A DNA stretch of 36,848 nucleotides from an uncultured Mycoplasmatota bacterium (GTDB lineage Bacteria; Bacillota_I; Bacilli_A; RF39; UBA660): assembly GCA_900542735.1 (NCBI GenBank), contig UQOS01000010.1:1-36848 (forward strand). The letters are read 5' to 3'. Positions 17,014 through 24,690 of the stretch are shown here, in pieces. Under the pieces are notes generated by a model. That model was not told where the DNA came from. It worked only from the letters and a program-made list of their open reading frames with translations, and made no database searches. Position 1 is the stretch's first letter. Every line of letters starts with the position of its first letter. Made by a program: the position numbers and the translations under genes.

Positions 17014-17065
17014 ACTCCTATTCTGGTTTCTAAGTATATTACTTAAAAAGCATAAAAATAGGAGT
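17014..17065 (-). promoter_or_regulatory. RBS-sequestering hairpin, leader copy B
   Basis: Minus strand ACTCCTATTTTT (17065-17054) can pair for about 11 positions with CAGAATAGGAGT (17025-17014), covering the AGGAG Shine-Dalgarno site of the gene starting at 17005. The loop contains the right arm of the long inverted repeat. Confidence 0.6.
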
Positions 17066-17228
17066 TTTAACTAGTAAAATAAAGGTATTTCGCAAATTAA
17101 ATAAAAGATATTTTTATACTTTTTTGAAATGTGAAACATTAAAAATAACCATATAATAAAAGGACAACAAGTTAATACTCATAGTCCTTAATTAATATAC
17201 TTAGTAACCTATTTTTTATTACACTTCA

Positions 17229-17257
17229 ATTATATAATAACTATCATTTGTAAACAA
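17229..17257 (-). promoter_or_regulatory. Predicted sigma-A promoter for surface-protein gene B
   Basis: Minus strand TTGTTT (17257-17252), 17-bp spacer, TATAAT (17234-17229). Transcription would start near 17222, giving a leader of roughly 217 nt. Spacing and -35 are identical to copy A. Confidence 0.65.
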
Positions 17258-17365
17258 GTAGTAATTTTAGTTTTTGTACTCTCTATACATTTGCATAAAA
17301 CTTTAAAGAATTTATAATTTGTATGTTTAAGTTTATTTAGATTAGTTTTAAAGTCAATTTCAAAT

Positions 17366-17394
17366 ATAAAAAAAGTAAACTCAATAGTCTACTT
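17366..17394 (-). terminator. Terminator overlapping the dnaJ stop codon
   Basis: AAGTAGACT-ATTG-AGTTTACTT on the minus strand (9 pairs, one G-U) followed by TTTTTTT. The left arm includes the dnaJ TAG stop (17391-17389). Ends the heat-shock operon. Confidence 0.85.
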
Positions 17395-18525
17395 TTCATT
17401 ACTTCTTACAAATTTAGTAAAACTCTTAATATCGTTATCGTCATCTAAATTTGTTTTACTAAGTTCATCTAATAATTGTTTTTGTTCTCTTGTTAGTTTC
17501 TTAGGAGTAACTATCTTTAATACAATATACATATCTCCTTTTTTTCTAGTTGCTTCATTATTAATACCTTTTCCTTTGATACGATGTTTTTCTCCTGATT
17601 CACTACCTGTAGGAATTGTAAGCATAACATTACCAAATAAAGTAGGTACTTCTTTTTTACAACCTAAAACAGCTTCTGTAATCGTAATAGGAACTTCTAC
17701 ATAAATATCATTTTCATCACGAACAAAATATTCATGTTCTGATACTGAAAATTCAATATATAAGTCGCCATTAGCACCACCATTAACGCCACCAGAACCT
17801 TTGCCAGATAATTTAAGTCTTGTACCTGTATCAACTCCAGCTGGGACTTTAATGTCAATTTCCTTATTTATTTTAACACTACCACTACCATGACAGCTAC
17901 TACAAGTTCTTTCATAAGTTTTACCAATTCCACCACATTTAGGACAAGTAGTTTTTGATAAGAAACTTCCTAAAATAGTATGTTGTTCACTAGTGATGCT
18001 ACCACTACCATGACATTTATCACAAGTCTGTTCTCCAAAGCCACCTTTACCATCACATTCACTACATTCTTCGGTAACATCAACATGAATTGCTTTCTTG
18101 CAACCAAAGACAGCTTCTTCAAAAGATAACTTCATGCGCATTAAAACATCACTACCACGCTGTGCACGGTTACGGCCATTGCTTCTTCCTTGTGAAAAAC
18201 CTCCACCAAAGCCTCCAAAAATATTATCAAAAATATCGTCATAGTCAAATCCAGAAAAATCGAATCCACCAAAGCCACCAGCACCACCGGCACCTCCACC
18301 GTTTGTGAATGCTGCGTGTCCAAATTGGTCATATTGACGTCTTTTATCTTCATCTGATAAGACAGCATAAGCCTCTTGTATCTCTTTAAACTTAGCTTCT
18401 GCATCAGGTTCTTTACTTACATCAGGATGATATTTTTTAGCTAATTTTCTAAAAGCACTCTTAATTTCATCTTGACTAGCACTTTTGCTAACACCAAGCA
18501 CTTCATAATAATCTTTTTTATCCAT
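17389..18525 (-). CDS. dnaJ: Chaperone protein DnaJ (Hsp40)
   Basis: 378 aa from ATG 18525 (MDKKDYYEVLG). A GTG at 18534 opens the same frame but is part of the SD AGAGGTGG. J-domain with the HPD tripeptide (KKYHPDVSK), a Gly/Phe-rich region (GGFGGFDFSGFD), four zinc-finger repeats (CSECDGKG, CDKCHGSG, CPKCGGIG, CSSCHGSG), and the C-terminal substrate-binding domains. Full-length type I DnaJ that stimulates DnaK ATPase activity and delivers clients. It is the last gene of the hrcA operon, 12 bases after pepF. The short open frames on either strand across the Gly-rich part are shadows. Confidence 0.97.
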   Translation of the reverse strand: MDKKDYYEVLGVSKSASQDEIKSAFRKLAKKYHPDVSKEPDAEAKFKEIQEAYAVLSDEDKRRQYDQFGHAAFTNGGGAGGAGGFGGFDFSGFDYDDIFDNIFGGFGGGFSQGRSNGRNRAQRGSDVLMRMKLSFEEAVFGCKKAIHVDVTEECSECDGKGGFGEQTCDKCHGSGSITSEQHTILGSFLSKTTCPKCGGIGKTYERTCSSCHGSGSVKINKEIDIKVPAGVDTGTRLKLSGKGSGGVNGGANGDLYIEFSVSEHEYFVRDENDIYVEVPITITEAVLGCKKEVPTLFGNVMLTIPTGSESGEKHRIKGKGINNEATRKKGDMYIVLKIVTPKKLTREQKQLLDELSKTNLDDDNDIKSFTKFVRSNEK

Positions 18526-18537
18526 CTTTACCACCTC

Positions 18538-20331
18538 TTACATCAAGGATCTATACTCATTTATAATTTCTTGGAACATATCAATTGCTCCATTAATAAC
18601 TTTCTCATCTTCCATATCAACACCAGCAACCTTTAATTCTTCTATAGGATCCATAGAGTCCCCAGTAGATAAGAATTTTAAATAATCACTAACAGCATTT
18701 TCTTCATTATTCAAAATTCTTTTTACAATATAGCATGCTGCTGATAATCCAGTTGCATATTGATATACATAAAAGTCATAATAGAAATGTGGAATTCTCT
18801 CCCATTCATATTTAATGTCATCATTAATAATGACATCATCACCAAAATAAAGTTTATTTAATTCATAATATTTGTTGCTTAATAATTCATTTGTTAAAAC
18901 ATTACCATTTTCAAATTCATTAAAGATAAAGTCTTCAAATTCACTAAACATAGTTTGACGATAAATAGTGCTTTTAAATAAATCCATCATATCACTAAGA
19001 ATAGATCTTTTTTCTTTATTATCACTAGCATGTTCTAACATATAGTAATTAAGTAACATTTCATTTACAGTAGATGCAACCTCTGCTACAAATATTTTGT
19101 AACCACTATATAAATAAGGATTATTTTGATTAGAATAATAAGAATGCATAGAGTGACCCATTTCATGAATCAAAGTAGATACATCATTATATTCACCTTG
19201 GAAATTAAGAAGAATATAAGGAAGTGTATCATAACTTCCAGATGAATAAGCTCCACCTCTTTTAGCTTTATTAGGATAGATATCAATCCAACGATTATCA
19301 AAAGCAGACTGTACTGTTTTTTGATAATCTTCACCAAATACCTTAACTACATCTAAAACTATTTTCTTAGCTTCTTCATAAGTATATTTCTTATCAATAC
19401 CCTCTTCTAAATTTACATAAGTATCATATAAACAGAAATCATCTAGTTTTAAAGCTTCTTTCTTTAGTTTAAAATAATCGTAAACAACATTCATTCTATC
19501 ATGTACTACTTTTATCAAATTATCATAAACTTTAGTATTTACTCGATTAGAGAATAAACTTGCTTCTTTACTACTAGAAAATCCACGAAGTTTACTACTA
19601 TTTGAAAGTACCATTACATGGCCTTGTAAAGTTTCTGCTAAAGTTTCTTTATACTTATCATAGGAACTATATAAAGCTTCAAAAGCATCTTTTCTAACTC
19701 TTCTATCACGACTTTTTAAATAAATCATAAAGTTTTCATTCGTTAGTTTAACTTCGTTACCATTTTCATCTTTAATAGTTTGAAACTGTAACTCAGAATT
19801 ACGAATAATACCAGCAATCTTTTCTGGTTCCCCAGCAATTAATTGCATAGAAGATAAAATATTTTCTTCTTTTTCTGATAAAACATGGGGCTTATTTCTA
19901 AATATTCTCTTTAATAATAATTCGTACTCTTTTAGTCCTTCTTCTTCCTTAATATATTTTTCTATTAAAGAATAATCACCTTTTAATATTTCTGGAACAA
20001 TAAAACTACCATTTTGACTATATTCTGTATATAATTTATCGAAATTTCCTACTAATTTTTGACTATCAACATTAGATAAATCTTCATCATATTTGCGATA
20101 GGCATAATTAGCCATCTTTCCAATAATACGTTCTGTTTTTTGATCTAAATCTAATAATTCTAATAAGGATTTACTACTATCTAAGATGTGAGTTTGATAT
20201 TTACTTATATTAGCCATAAGTTTCTTTACAACATCATAATCTTTTTCATAATCAGAAATACTGGCATAAATTTTACTTAAATCCCATGTATTTTCTATTT
20301 TTTGTTCACTTCGTAACATTTCTTTTTCCAT
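18538..20331 (-). CDS. pepF: Oligoendopeptidase F (M3 family zinc metallopeptidase)
   Basis: 597 aa, the usual length for PepF. The zinc site is LIHEMGHSMHSYYS (HExxH), with a downstream Glu-containing FVAEVASTVNEMLL supplying the third ligand. The N-terminal oligoendopeptidase domain is visible from NTWDLSKIY onward. Cleaves peptides of intermediate length in the cytoplasm. Its position between dnaK and dnaJ is unusual; it would make peptide turnover part of the heat-shock response. SD AAGGAG precedes ATG 20331. A terminator-like hairpin separates it from dnaK with no room for a separate promoter, so it depends on read-through. Confidence 0.93.
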   Translation of the reverse strand: MEKEMLRSEQKIENTWDLSKIYASISDYEKDYDVVKKLMANISKYQTHILDSSKSLLELLDLDQKTERIIGKMANYAYRKYDEDLSNVDSQKLVGNFDKLYTEYSQNGSFIVPEILKGDYSLIEKYIKEEEGLKEYELLLKRIFRNKPHVLSEKEENILSSMQLIAGEPEKIAGIIRNSELQFQTIKDENGNEVKLTNENFMIYLKSRDRRVRKDAFEALYSSYDKYKETLAETLQGHVMVLSNSSKLRGFSSSKEASLFSNRVNTKVYDNLIKVVHDRMNVVYDYFKLKKEALKLDDFCLYDTYVNLEEGIDKKYTYEEAKKIVLDVVKVFGEDYQKTVQSAFDNRWIDIYPNKAKRGGAYSSGSYDTLPYILLNFQGEYNDVSTLIHEMGHSMHSYYSNQNNPYLYSGYKIFVAEVASTVNEMLLNYYMLEHASDNKEKRSILSDMMDLFKSTIYRQTMFSEFEDFIFNEFENGNVLTNELLSNKYYELNKLYFGDDVIINDDIKYEWERIPHFYYDFYVYQYATGLSAACYIVKRILNNEENAVSDYLKFLSTGDSMDPIEELKVAGVDMEDEKVINGAIDMFQEIINEYRSLM

Positions 20332-20354
20332 TTTTTCTCCTTATTTATATATAT

Positions 20355-20391
20355 ACAAAAACTTAAGTCCTAGCGATTTGCTAGAACTTAA
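20355..20391 (-). terminator. Terminator-like hairpin between dnaK and pepF
   Basis: Minus strand TTAAGTTCTAGC-AAATC-GCTAGGACTTAA, 12 pairs with one T-G, followed by GTTTTTG. It may reduce expression of pepF-dnaJ relative to hrcA-grpE-dnaK or stabilise the 3' end of the upstream message. Confidence 0.65.
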
Positions 20392-20409
20392 ATCTTTATT
20401 TAGTTACAA

Positions 20410-22239
20410 CTATTTCTCTTCATATTCAGCTTCATGAACATCGTTATCACTTGATGAATTTGTATTAGAAGATTCTTCAGTAGTATTAGTATTTGCTTGT
20501 TGTTGTTTTGCTGCTTCTTCATAAACTCTAGTAGCAAGTGCCATAGCTTTCTCTTGAAGTTTATCTTTTTTAGATTTGATATCATCAAGGTCATTTTTCT
20601 CAAGGGCATCTTTTAAGTCTTTAATTAATCCTTCTACTTCAGTTTTTTCAGAATCAGTTACTTTATCTCCTAAATCTTTTAATGATTTTTCAGTTTGGAA
20701 TACTAATTGTTCTGCTTCATTTTTAGTATCAGCTTCTTGTTTACGTTTTTCATCTTCAGCTTTATGTTCTTCTGCTTCTTTTTGCATTCTTTCAATTTCT
20801 TCATCACTTAAGTTAGTGCTTGAAGTAATAGTAATAGATTGTTCTTTGTTAGTTCCAAGATCTTTTGCTGTAACATTAACGATACCATTAGCATCAATAT
20901 CGAATTTAACTTCGATTTGTGGTACACCACGAGGAGCAGCAGGAATTCCTGTTAATTGGAAGTGTCCTAAAGTCTTGTTATCGTTAGCCATACTTCTTTC
21001 ACCTTGAAGTACATGAATATCTACTGCTGGTTGATTATCAGCTGCAGTTGAGAATACTTGAGATTTAGAAGTTGGAATTGTTGTATTTCTTGGAATTAAT
21101 ACTGTCATAACACCACCTAATGTTTCAATACCAAGTGATAATGGTGTAACATCAAGTAAAACGATATCGTTAACTTCACCAGTTAATACACCACCTTGAA
21201 TAGCAGCACCCATAGCAACAGCTTCATCTGGGTTAACTTCATGAGATGGTTTTTGTCCTAATTCTTTTTCAACTAATTCTTGAACACATGGAATACGAGT
21301 AGATCCACCTACTAAGATAACTTTATCGATATCTTTCTTATCAAGTTTAGCATCTTTTAAAGCTTTTCTAACTGGTTCTAGAGTAGATTGTACTAAATCA
21401 TGAATTAATTCTTCAAATTTAGCACGAGTGATCGTCATATCAATATGAAGTGGTCCATCTTCTCCTTGAGAAATAAATGGTGCAGAAATTTGAGTAGAAG
21501 TCATTCCAGATAAATCTTTCTTTGCTTTTTCTGCTACTTCTTTTAATCTTTGCATTGCTAATTTGTCTTTTGTTAAATCAATTCCGTTTTCTTTCTTAAA
21601 TTCACTAACAATATAATCCATTAAGCATTTATCAAAGTCATCTCCACCAAGTTTATTATTACCAGCTGTAGATTTAACTTCAAATATACCATCACCAAGT
21701 TCAAGAATTGATACATCGAATGTACCTCCACCTAAGTCATATACTAAAACAGTTTGATTCTTATCTTGTTTATCAAGACCAAATGCAAGAGCTGCTGCAG
21801 TTGGTTCGTTAATAATTCTTTCAACATCTAAGCCAGCAATCTTACCAGCATTCTTAGTAGCTTGACGTTGGCTATCATTAAAGTAAGCAGGAACTGTAAT
21901 AACAGCTTTTGTTACTTTCTCTCCTAAATATTTTTCTGCATAATCTTTCATATAAGATAGAATCATAGCAGATATTTCTTCTGGAGTGTATTTCTTACCA
22001 TCAAGTTCTACTTTTTCACTTGTACCCATTAATCTCTTAATAGAAGAAACAGTATCTTTATTTGTTAATGCTTGACGCTTTGCAGCATCACCTACAATTC
22101 TTTCTCCTTTTTTCACAGATACTACTGATGGAGTTGTACGATTTCCTTCTGGATTTGGAATAACAGTAGCACTACCTCCCTCTAATACAGCTACACAACT
22201 ATTTGTTGTACCTAAGTCTATACCTATTATTTTACTCAT
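20410..22239 (-). CDS. dnaK: Chaperone protein DnaK (Hsp70)
   Basis: 609 aa. The nucleotide-binding domain begins IGIDLGTTNSCVAVLEG and has VYDLGGGTFDVSI and VGGSTRIPCVQ; the interdomain linker is NDIVLLDVTPLSLGIET. The substrate-binding domain and a helical lid follow, with a disordered Asn/Ser/Thr-rich tail (NTNTTEESSNTNSSS) ending in EAEYEEK. ATP-driven folding chaperone working with DnaJ and GrpE. Two bases separate it from grpE; SD GGAAATG lies upstream of ATG 22239. Part of the CIRCE-controlled operon. Confidence 0.98.
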   Translation of the reverse strand: MSKIIGIDLGTTNSCVAVLEGGSATVIPNPEGNRTTPSVVSVKKGERIVGDAAKRQALTNKDTVSSIKRLMGTSEKVELDGKKYTPEEISAMILSYMKDYAEKYLGEKVTKAVITVPAYFNDSQRQATKNAGKIAGLDVERIINEPTAAALAFGLDKQDKNQTVLVYDLGGGTFDVSILELGDGIFEVKSTAGNNKLGGDDFDKCLMDYIVSEFKKENGIDLTKDKLAMQRLKEVAEKAKKDLSGMTSTQISAPFISQGEDGPLHIDMTITRAKFEELIHDLVQSTLEPVRKALKDAKLDKKDIDKVILVGGSTRIPCVQELVEKELGQKPSHEVNPDEAVAMGAAIQGGVLTGEVNDIVLLDVTPLSLGIETLGGVMTVLIPRNTTIPTSKSQVFSTAADNQPAVDIHVLQGERSMANDNKTLGHFQLTGIPAAPRGVPQIEVKFDIDANGIVNVTAKDLGTNKEQSITITSSTNLSDEEIERMQKEAEEHKAEDEKRKQEADTKNEAEQLVFQTEKSLKDLGDKVTDSEKTEVEGLIKDLKDALEKNDLDDIKSKKDKLQEKAMALATRVYEEAAKQQQANTNTTEESSNTNSSSDNDVHEAEYEEK

Positions 22240-22241
22240 AA

Positions 22242-22859
22242 TTAATCATTTCCTTTCTCATTTTCATTTTCTTCAATTTGGTTAACTTTAACGACAGCAT
22301 GTTTTAAAATTCTGTCTTTATATTTATAACCTTTCATTAGTACTTCTAGTACCATTTCATTTGGTTTTGTAGTATCATGTCCTATCATCATAGCTTCCAT
22401 ATAATTTTCATCAAATGGATAACCAAGAGCTTCAATTTCTACAACACCATATTTTTTCAAGATATCTTTAAATTGATTACTAACCATTTTAATGCCATCT
22501 TGAATTTTTTTACTTTCTTCACTTTCTGCTTTTACACTAGCTGCACGATCCATATTTTCAATCATATTTACCATATCTAATAGTAAATCTTGATTAGCAT
22601 ATTTTAACATATTAGCTACTTCTTCATCTTTTCTTTTACGATAGTTAATACTGTCTGCTTGACTATACATAAGTTTTTCTTGAAGTTCCATAATCTTTTT
22701 GTTAGCTTCTTCTAACTCATGATTTTCTTTATGCTTGTGTTTTTTATGATTTTCATCGTGACACTTGCACTCTTCATTTTTATCATTGTGACGCCCACAC
22801 TTACACTCATCATTACAACAAGCATCATCTTTTTTAATTTCTTTTTCTTCTGTATTCAT
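22242..22859 (-). CDS. grpE: GrpE nucleotide exchange factor with Cys/His-rich N-terminal extension
   Basis: 205 aa. Residues about 48-205 are normal GrpE: a long coiled-coil helix (EEANKKIMELQEKLMY), KRKDEEVANMLKYA, and the beta domain with GVVEIEALGYPFDENYMEAM and VLMKGYKYKDRILKHA. GrpE releases ADP from DnaK. The N-terminus is unusual: between residues 14 and 47 there are six Cys (14, 15, 19, 21, 31, 33, including two C-K-C pairs) and six His (24, 34, 38, 41, 43, 47), resembling a metal-binding segment. The normal GrpE N-terminus is disordered and acidic. Metal binding is inferred from composition only. ATG 22859 follows AAGGAG. Confidence 0.95.
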   Translation of the reverse strand: MNTEEKEIKKDDACCNDECKCGRHNDKNEECKCHDENHKKHKHKENHELEEANKKIMELQEKLMYSQADSINYRKRKDEEVANMLKYANQDLLLDMVNMIENMDRAASVKAESEESKKIQDGIKMVSNQFKDILKKYGVVEIEALGYPFDENYMEAMMIGHDTTKPNEMVLEVLMKGYKYKDRILKHAVVKVNQIEENENEKGND

Positions 22860-22867
22860 AATTCTCC

Positions 22868-23854
22868 TTATTCCTCAATATTAGATTTAATATATTCTAG
22901 TAAAGTTACTACTCGGTCATAATCCATTCTCTTTGGACCCACAATAGCGATTGTTCCTTCTTGTTCAGGCGTATGATATTTCGTTTTAATAACTGTAACA
23001 TCATCATCTAAAGTATTTTCTTTACCAATATAAACTTTTATATCGTTATTTTCTTCTTCAATACTATCAATTATTTCTTCTTCATTATCAAGTTTACTAA
23101 AAATATCTTTAATTTTATCAACACTATTAAATTCAGGTTGCTTTAAAATATTATTTTTACCAACTACATTAATATTTTTACTTGAGAAATCTTTAAACAC
23201 TTGATAGAAAGTATTATAAACCATTTCATGTTCTTTTACATATCTACCAATAATTGGTTTGATTTCAAATTCAAGTTTACTACTAACTTCATCAATTGGC
23301 GTACCAACAATCAAATCATTAATTAAATTAACTGTTTTTTTGATTTCTTCATGTGATACATTTTTTAAGGTTATTTTTTTATTTTCAACATGACCTTTAT
23401 CTGTTACCACAATCACAATCAAATTTTCATTATCAATTGGTACTACACTAATTTCTTTTAATTTATTATCATGACTTGTTCCACCTAACACAATTGAAGT
23501 ATAACTTGTCATATCAGAAATTAGTTTCAAACTTTCACTCAAGTAATCATTTAATTCTAGTTGTTGGTTATTAAAGATAATTTGAAGTTTTAACATATCT
23601 TCACCATTTAACTCTTTTGGCTGCATTAAATAATCTACATAATAACGATAACCTTTTTCACTAGGAACTCTACCAGATGATGTATGTGTTTTCTCTAGGA
23701 GTCCTAATTCTTCTAAAGATGCCATTTCATTTCTAACAGTAGCGCTAGAACATTTTAATCTTTTACATATTAAATTAGAACCAACTGGTCTTGCTAGTTT
23801 AATATACTCTGTAATAATTAATTTCAGAATTTTATTTTGTCTTTCTGTCAGCAT
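22868..23854 (-). CDS. hrcA: Heat-inducible transcription repressor HrcA
   Basis: 328 aa. N-terminal winged helix (LTERQNKILKLIITEYIKLARPVGS, then CSSATVRNEMASLEELGLLEKTHTSSGRVPSEKGYRYYVD), followed by the GAF-like inserted dimerisation domain and the C-terminal IAIVGPKRMDYDRV motif of the family. Binds CIRCE and represses this operon; its activity depends on GroEL in Bacillus. SD AGGAGG lies between CIRCE and ATG 23854. It is the first gene of the operon, as in Bacillus, but hemW and lepA lie elsewhere in this window. Confidence 0.97.
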   Translation of the reverse strand: MLTERQNKILKLIITEYIKLARPVGSNLICKRLKCSSATVRNEMASLEELGLLEKTHTSSGRVPSEKGYRYYVDYLMQPKELNGEDMLKLQIIFNNQQLELNDYLSESLKLISDMTSYTSIVLGGTSHDNKLKEISVVPIDNENLIVIVVTDKGHVENKKITLKNVSHEEIKKTVNLINDLIVGTPIDEVSSKLEFEIKPIIGRYVKEHEMVYNTFYQVFKDFSSKNINVVGKNNILKQPEFNSVDKIKDIFSKLDNEEEIIDSIEEENNDIKVYIGKENTLDDDVTVIKTKYHTPEQEGTIAIVGPKRMDYDRVVTLLEYIKSNIEE

Positions 23855-23867
23855 CTCTTACCTCCTA

Positions 23868-23894
23868 TTAGCACTACTATTTCCCAAGTGCTAA
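23868..23894 (-). promoter_or_regulatory. CIRCE operator 1 (HrcA binding site)
   Basis: TTAGCACTT-N9-TAGTGCTAA on the minus strand, matching the CIRCE consensus (TTAGCACTC-N9-GAGTGCTAA) at 16 of 18 arm positions. It lies at the predicted transcription start and in the 5' leader, ahead of the hrcA SD. Confidence 0.95.
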
Positions 23895-23898
23895 TATC

Positions 23899-23927
23899 AT
23901 TATATTCTTATTATTAGCAAATGTCAA
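23899..23927 (-). promoter_or_regulatory. Consensus sigma-A promoter of the hrcA operon
   Basis: Minus strand TTGACA (23927-23922), 17-bp spacer, TATAAT (23904-23899); both boxes match the consensus perfectly. Transcription would start near 23892, inside CIRCE 1. Confidence 0.9.
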
Positions 23928-23940
23928 CAAAGAATGCTAA
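23914..23940 (-). promoter_or_regulatory. CIRCE-like operator 2 over the -35 box
   Basis: TTAGCATTC-N9-ATTTGCTAA on the minus strand has the same 9-9-9 geometry and matches the consensus at 14 of 18 arm positions. It contains the TTGACA box, so HrcA bound here would block RNA polymerase. With operator 1 this makes a two-operator promoter. Confidence 0.7.
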
Positions 23941-23956
23941 CTTTTTTAATTTTTTT

Positions 23957-23989
23957 TGAAAAGAAAAGAGAACTAAATTTTAGTCCTCT
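23957..23989 (-). terminator. Terminator of the ylbF-rsmD operon
   Basis: Minus strand AGAGGACTAA-AAT-TTAGTTCTCT (10 pairs, one G-T) followed by TTTTCTTTTC. Lies about 30 bases beyond the stop at 24019. Confidence 0.75.
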
Positions 23990-24018
23990 CTGATAATTCA
24001 TTTATCATTATTTTTTTA

Positions 24019-24687
24019 TTATCTACCAATACTACTTAATAAAGAACTTTTTAATCTTGTTGAACAATTTTTTACCATTGTTTTTGATTTAGTAAATACT
24101 GACTTATGACTAGCCTTTTCAATTGCTCGAGCATTGCTGCTACACTTTTCTATTTCATATTCCAAACGACTTTCTATTCTTTGCAATTCTTTATTTCCAA
24201 TTTTAGCATCTCTATCAAAAAGGCAACTACTAACTAAATAAGAAAAATGATCAATTACCTCTAATAGCATAGAGTCACTTTTACTTCGAATTTCATTAAT
24301 TCTGTCTTCTGTGAAATAAACTCGAATGCAGTTATACTCTAAATCAAAATCATATTCTAAATTTTCTTCATTTAAAACAGATTTAATCATTTTTCCTAAT
24401 TTACACTCCCACTCTCTTTGATTTTCATAGTAGAAATAAATAGGAATAATAGAAGAAAACTTCATACCCCAGCCATTTTCTTCATACATAATTTTTTCAA
24501 TAATATCACGGTATTCAAGCGGTAATAATGCCACCTTTAAATTTGGATTTTGAAAATCATGTATTTTGGTTTTACGAGCTAAATCAGCAAGTAATAATAA
24601 CACAAAATTTTTCATATCAACAACAGGCTCAATCCCAATAAGATATCTCTGTTCTTCTATAATATCTCTTTTATTAGAATAATTCAT
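24019..24687 (-). CDS. Protein of unknown function
   Basis: 222 aa, charged, no signal peptide, no family recognised. A weakly hydrophobic stretch MKNFVLLLLADLARK lies near residue 25; the C-terminus is basic and Ser-rich (KSVFTKSKTMVKNCSTRLKSSLLSSIGR). A segment of hydrophobic-aromatic residues (FSSIIPIYFYYENQREW) occurs mid-protein. It is the last gene of the rsmD operon; its SD AGAGGTGAAT is encoded by the last codons of the phosphatase gene, so translation is coupled. Probably cytoplasmic and lineage-restricted. Confidence 0.6.
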   Translation of the reverse strand: MNYSNKRDIIEEQRYLIGIEPVVDMKNFVLLLLADLARKTKIHDFQNPNLKVALLPLEYRDIIEKIMYEENGWGMKFSSIIPIYFYYENQREWECKLGKMIKSVLNEENLEYDFDLEYNCIRVYFTEDRINEIRSKSDSMLLEVIDHFSYLVSSCLFDRDAKIGNKELQRIESRLEYEIEKCSSNARAIEKASHKSVFTKSKTMVKNCSTRLKSSLLSSIGR

Positions 24688-24690
24688 TTT

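Larger units (their letters stand above)
17014..17270 (-). promoter_or_regulatory. Duplicated structured leader, copy B
   Basis: Second copy of the element at 182-438. The inverted-repeat arms are 17188-17209 and 17025-17046 (20 of 22 pair); a GGAC/GTCC hairpin (about 17160-17189) overlaps the end of the first arm. The right arm of the inverted repeat lies in the loop of the RBS-masking hairpin, so the long stem and the RBS hairpin cannot both form as a simple nested fold. A short reading frame inside the leader is not conserved because of a one-base indel between copies, so the constraint appears to be on structure or DNA and not on a peptide. The remaining part of this gene-free stretch, 17281-17365, shows nothing recognisable. 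Confidence 0.7.

Noticed and set aside
17160..17189. GGAC/GTCC hairpin followed by TTTTATTATA in the leader read as a terminator
   Set aside because: The stem is only about six pairs with a long loop and the T-run is interrupted; it may be part of the leader structure, but intrinsic termination is not supported.
18090..18404. Open frames on both strands over the Gly/Phe part of dnaJ
   Set aside because: They are shadows created by the GC-richer repetitive coding of DnaJ; no SD and low-complexity products.
20576..21007. 143-codon plus-strand frame inside dnaK, with similar frames inside parC, parE and lepA
   Set aside because: Fully inside strongly conserved genes on the other strand, with Ser/Leu-rich products typical of antisense frames and no SD.
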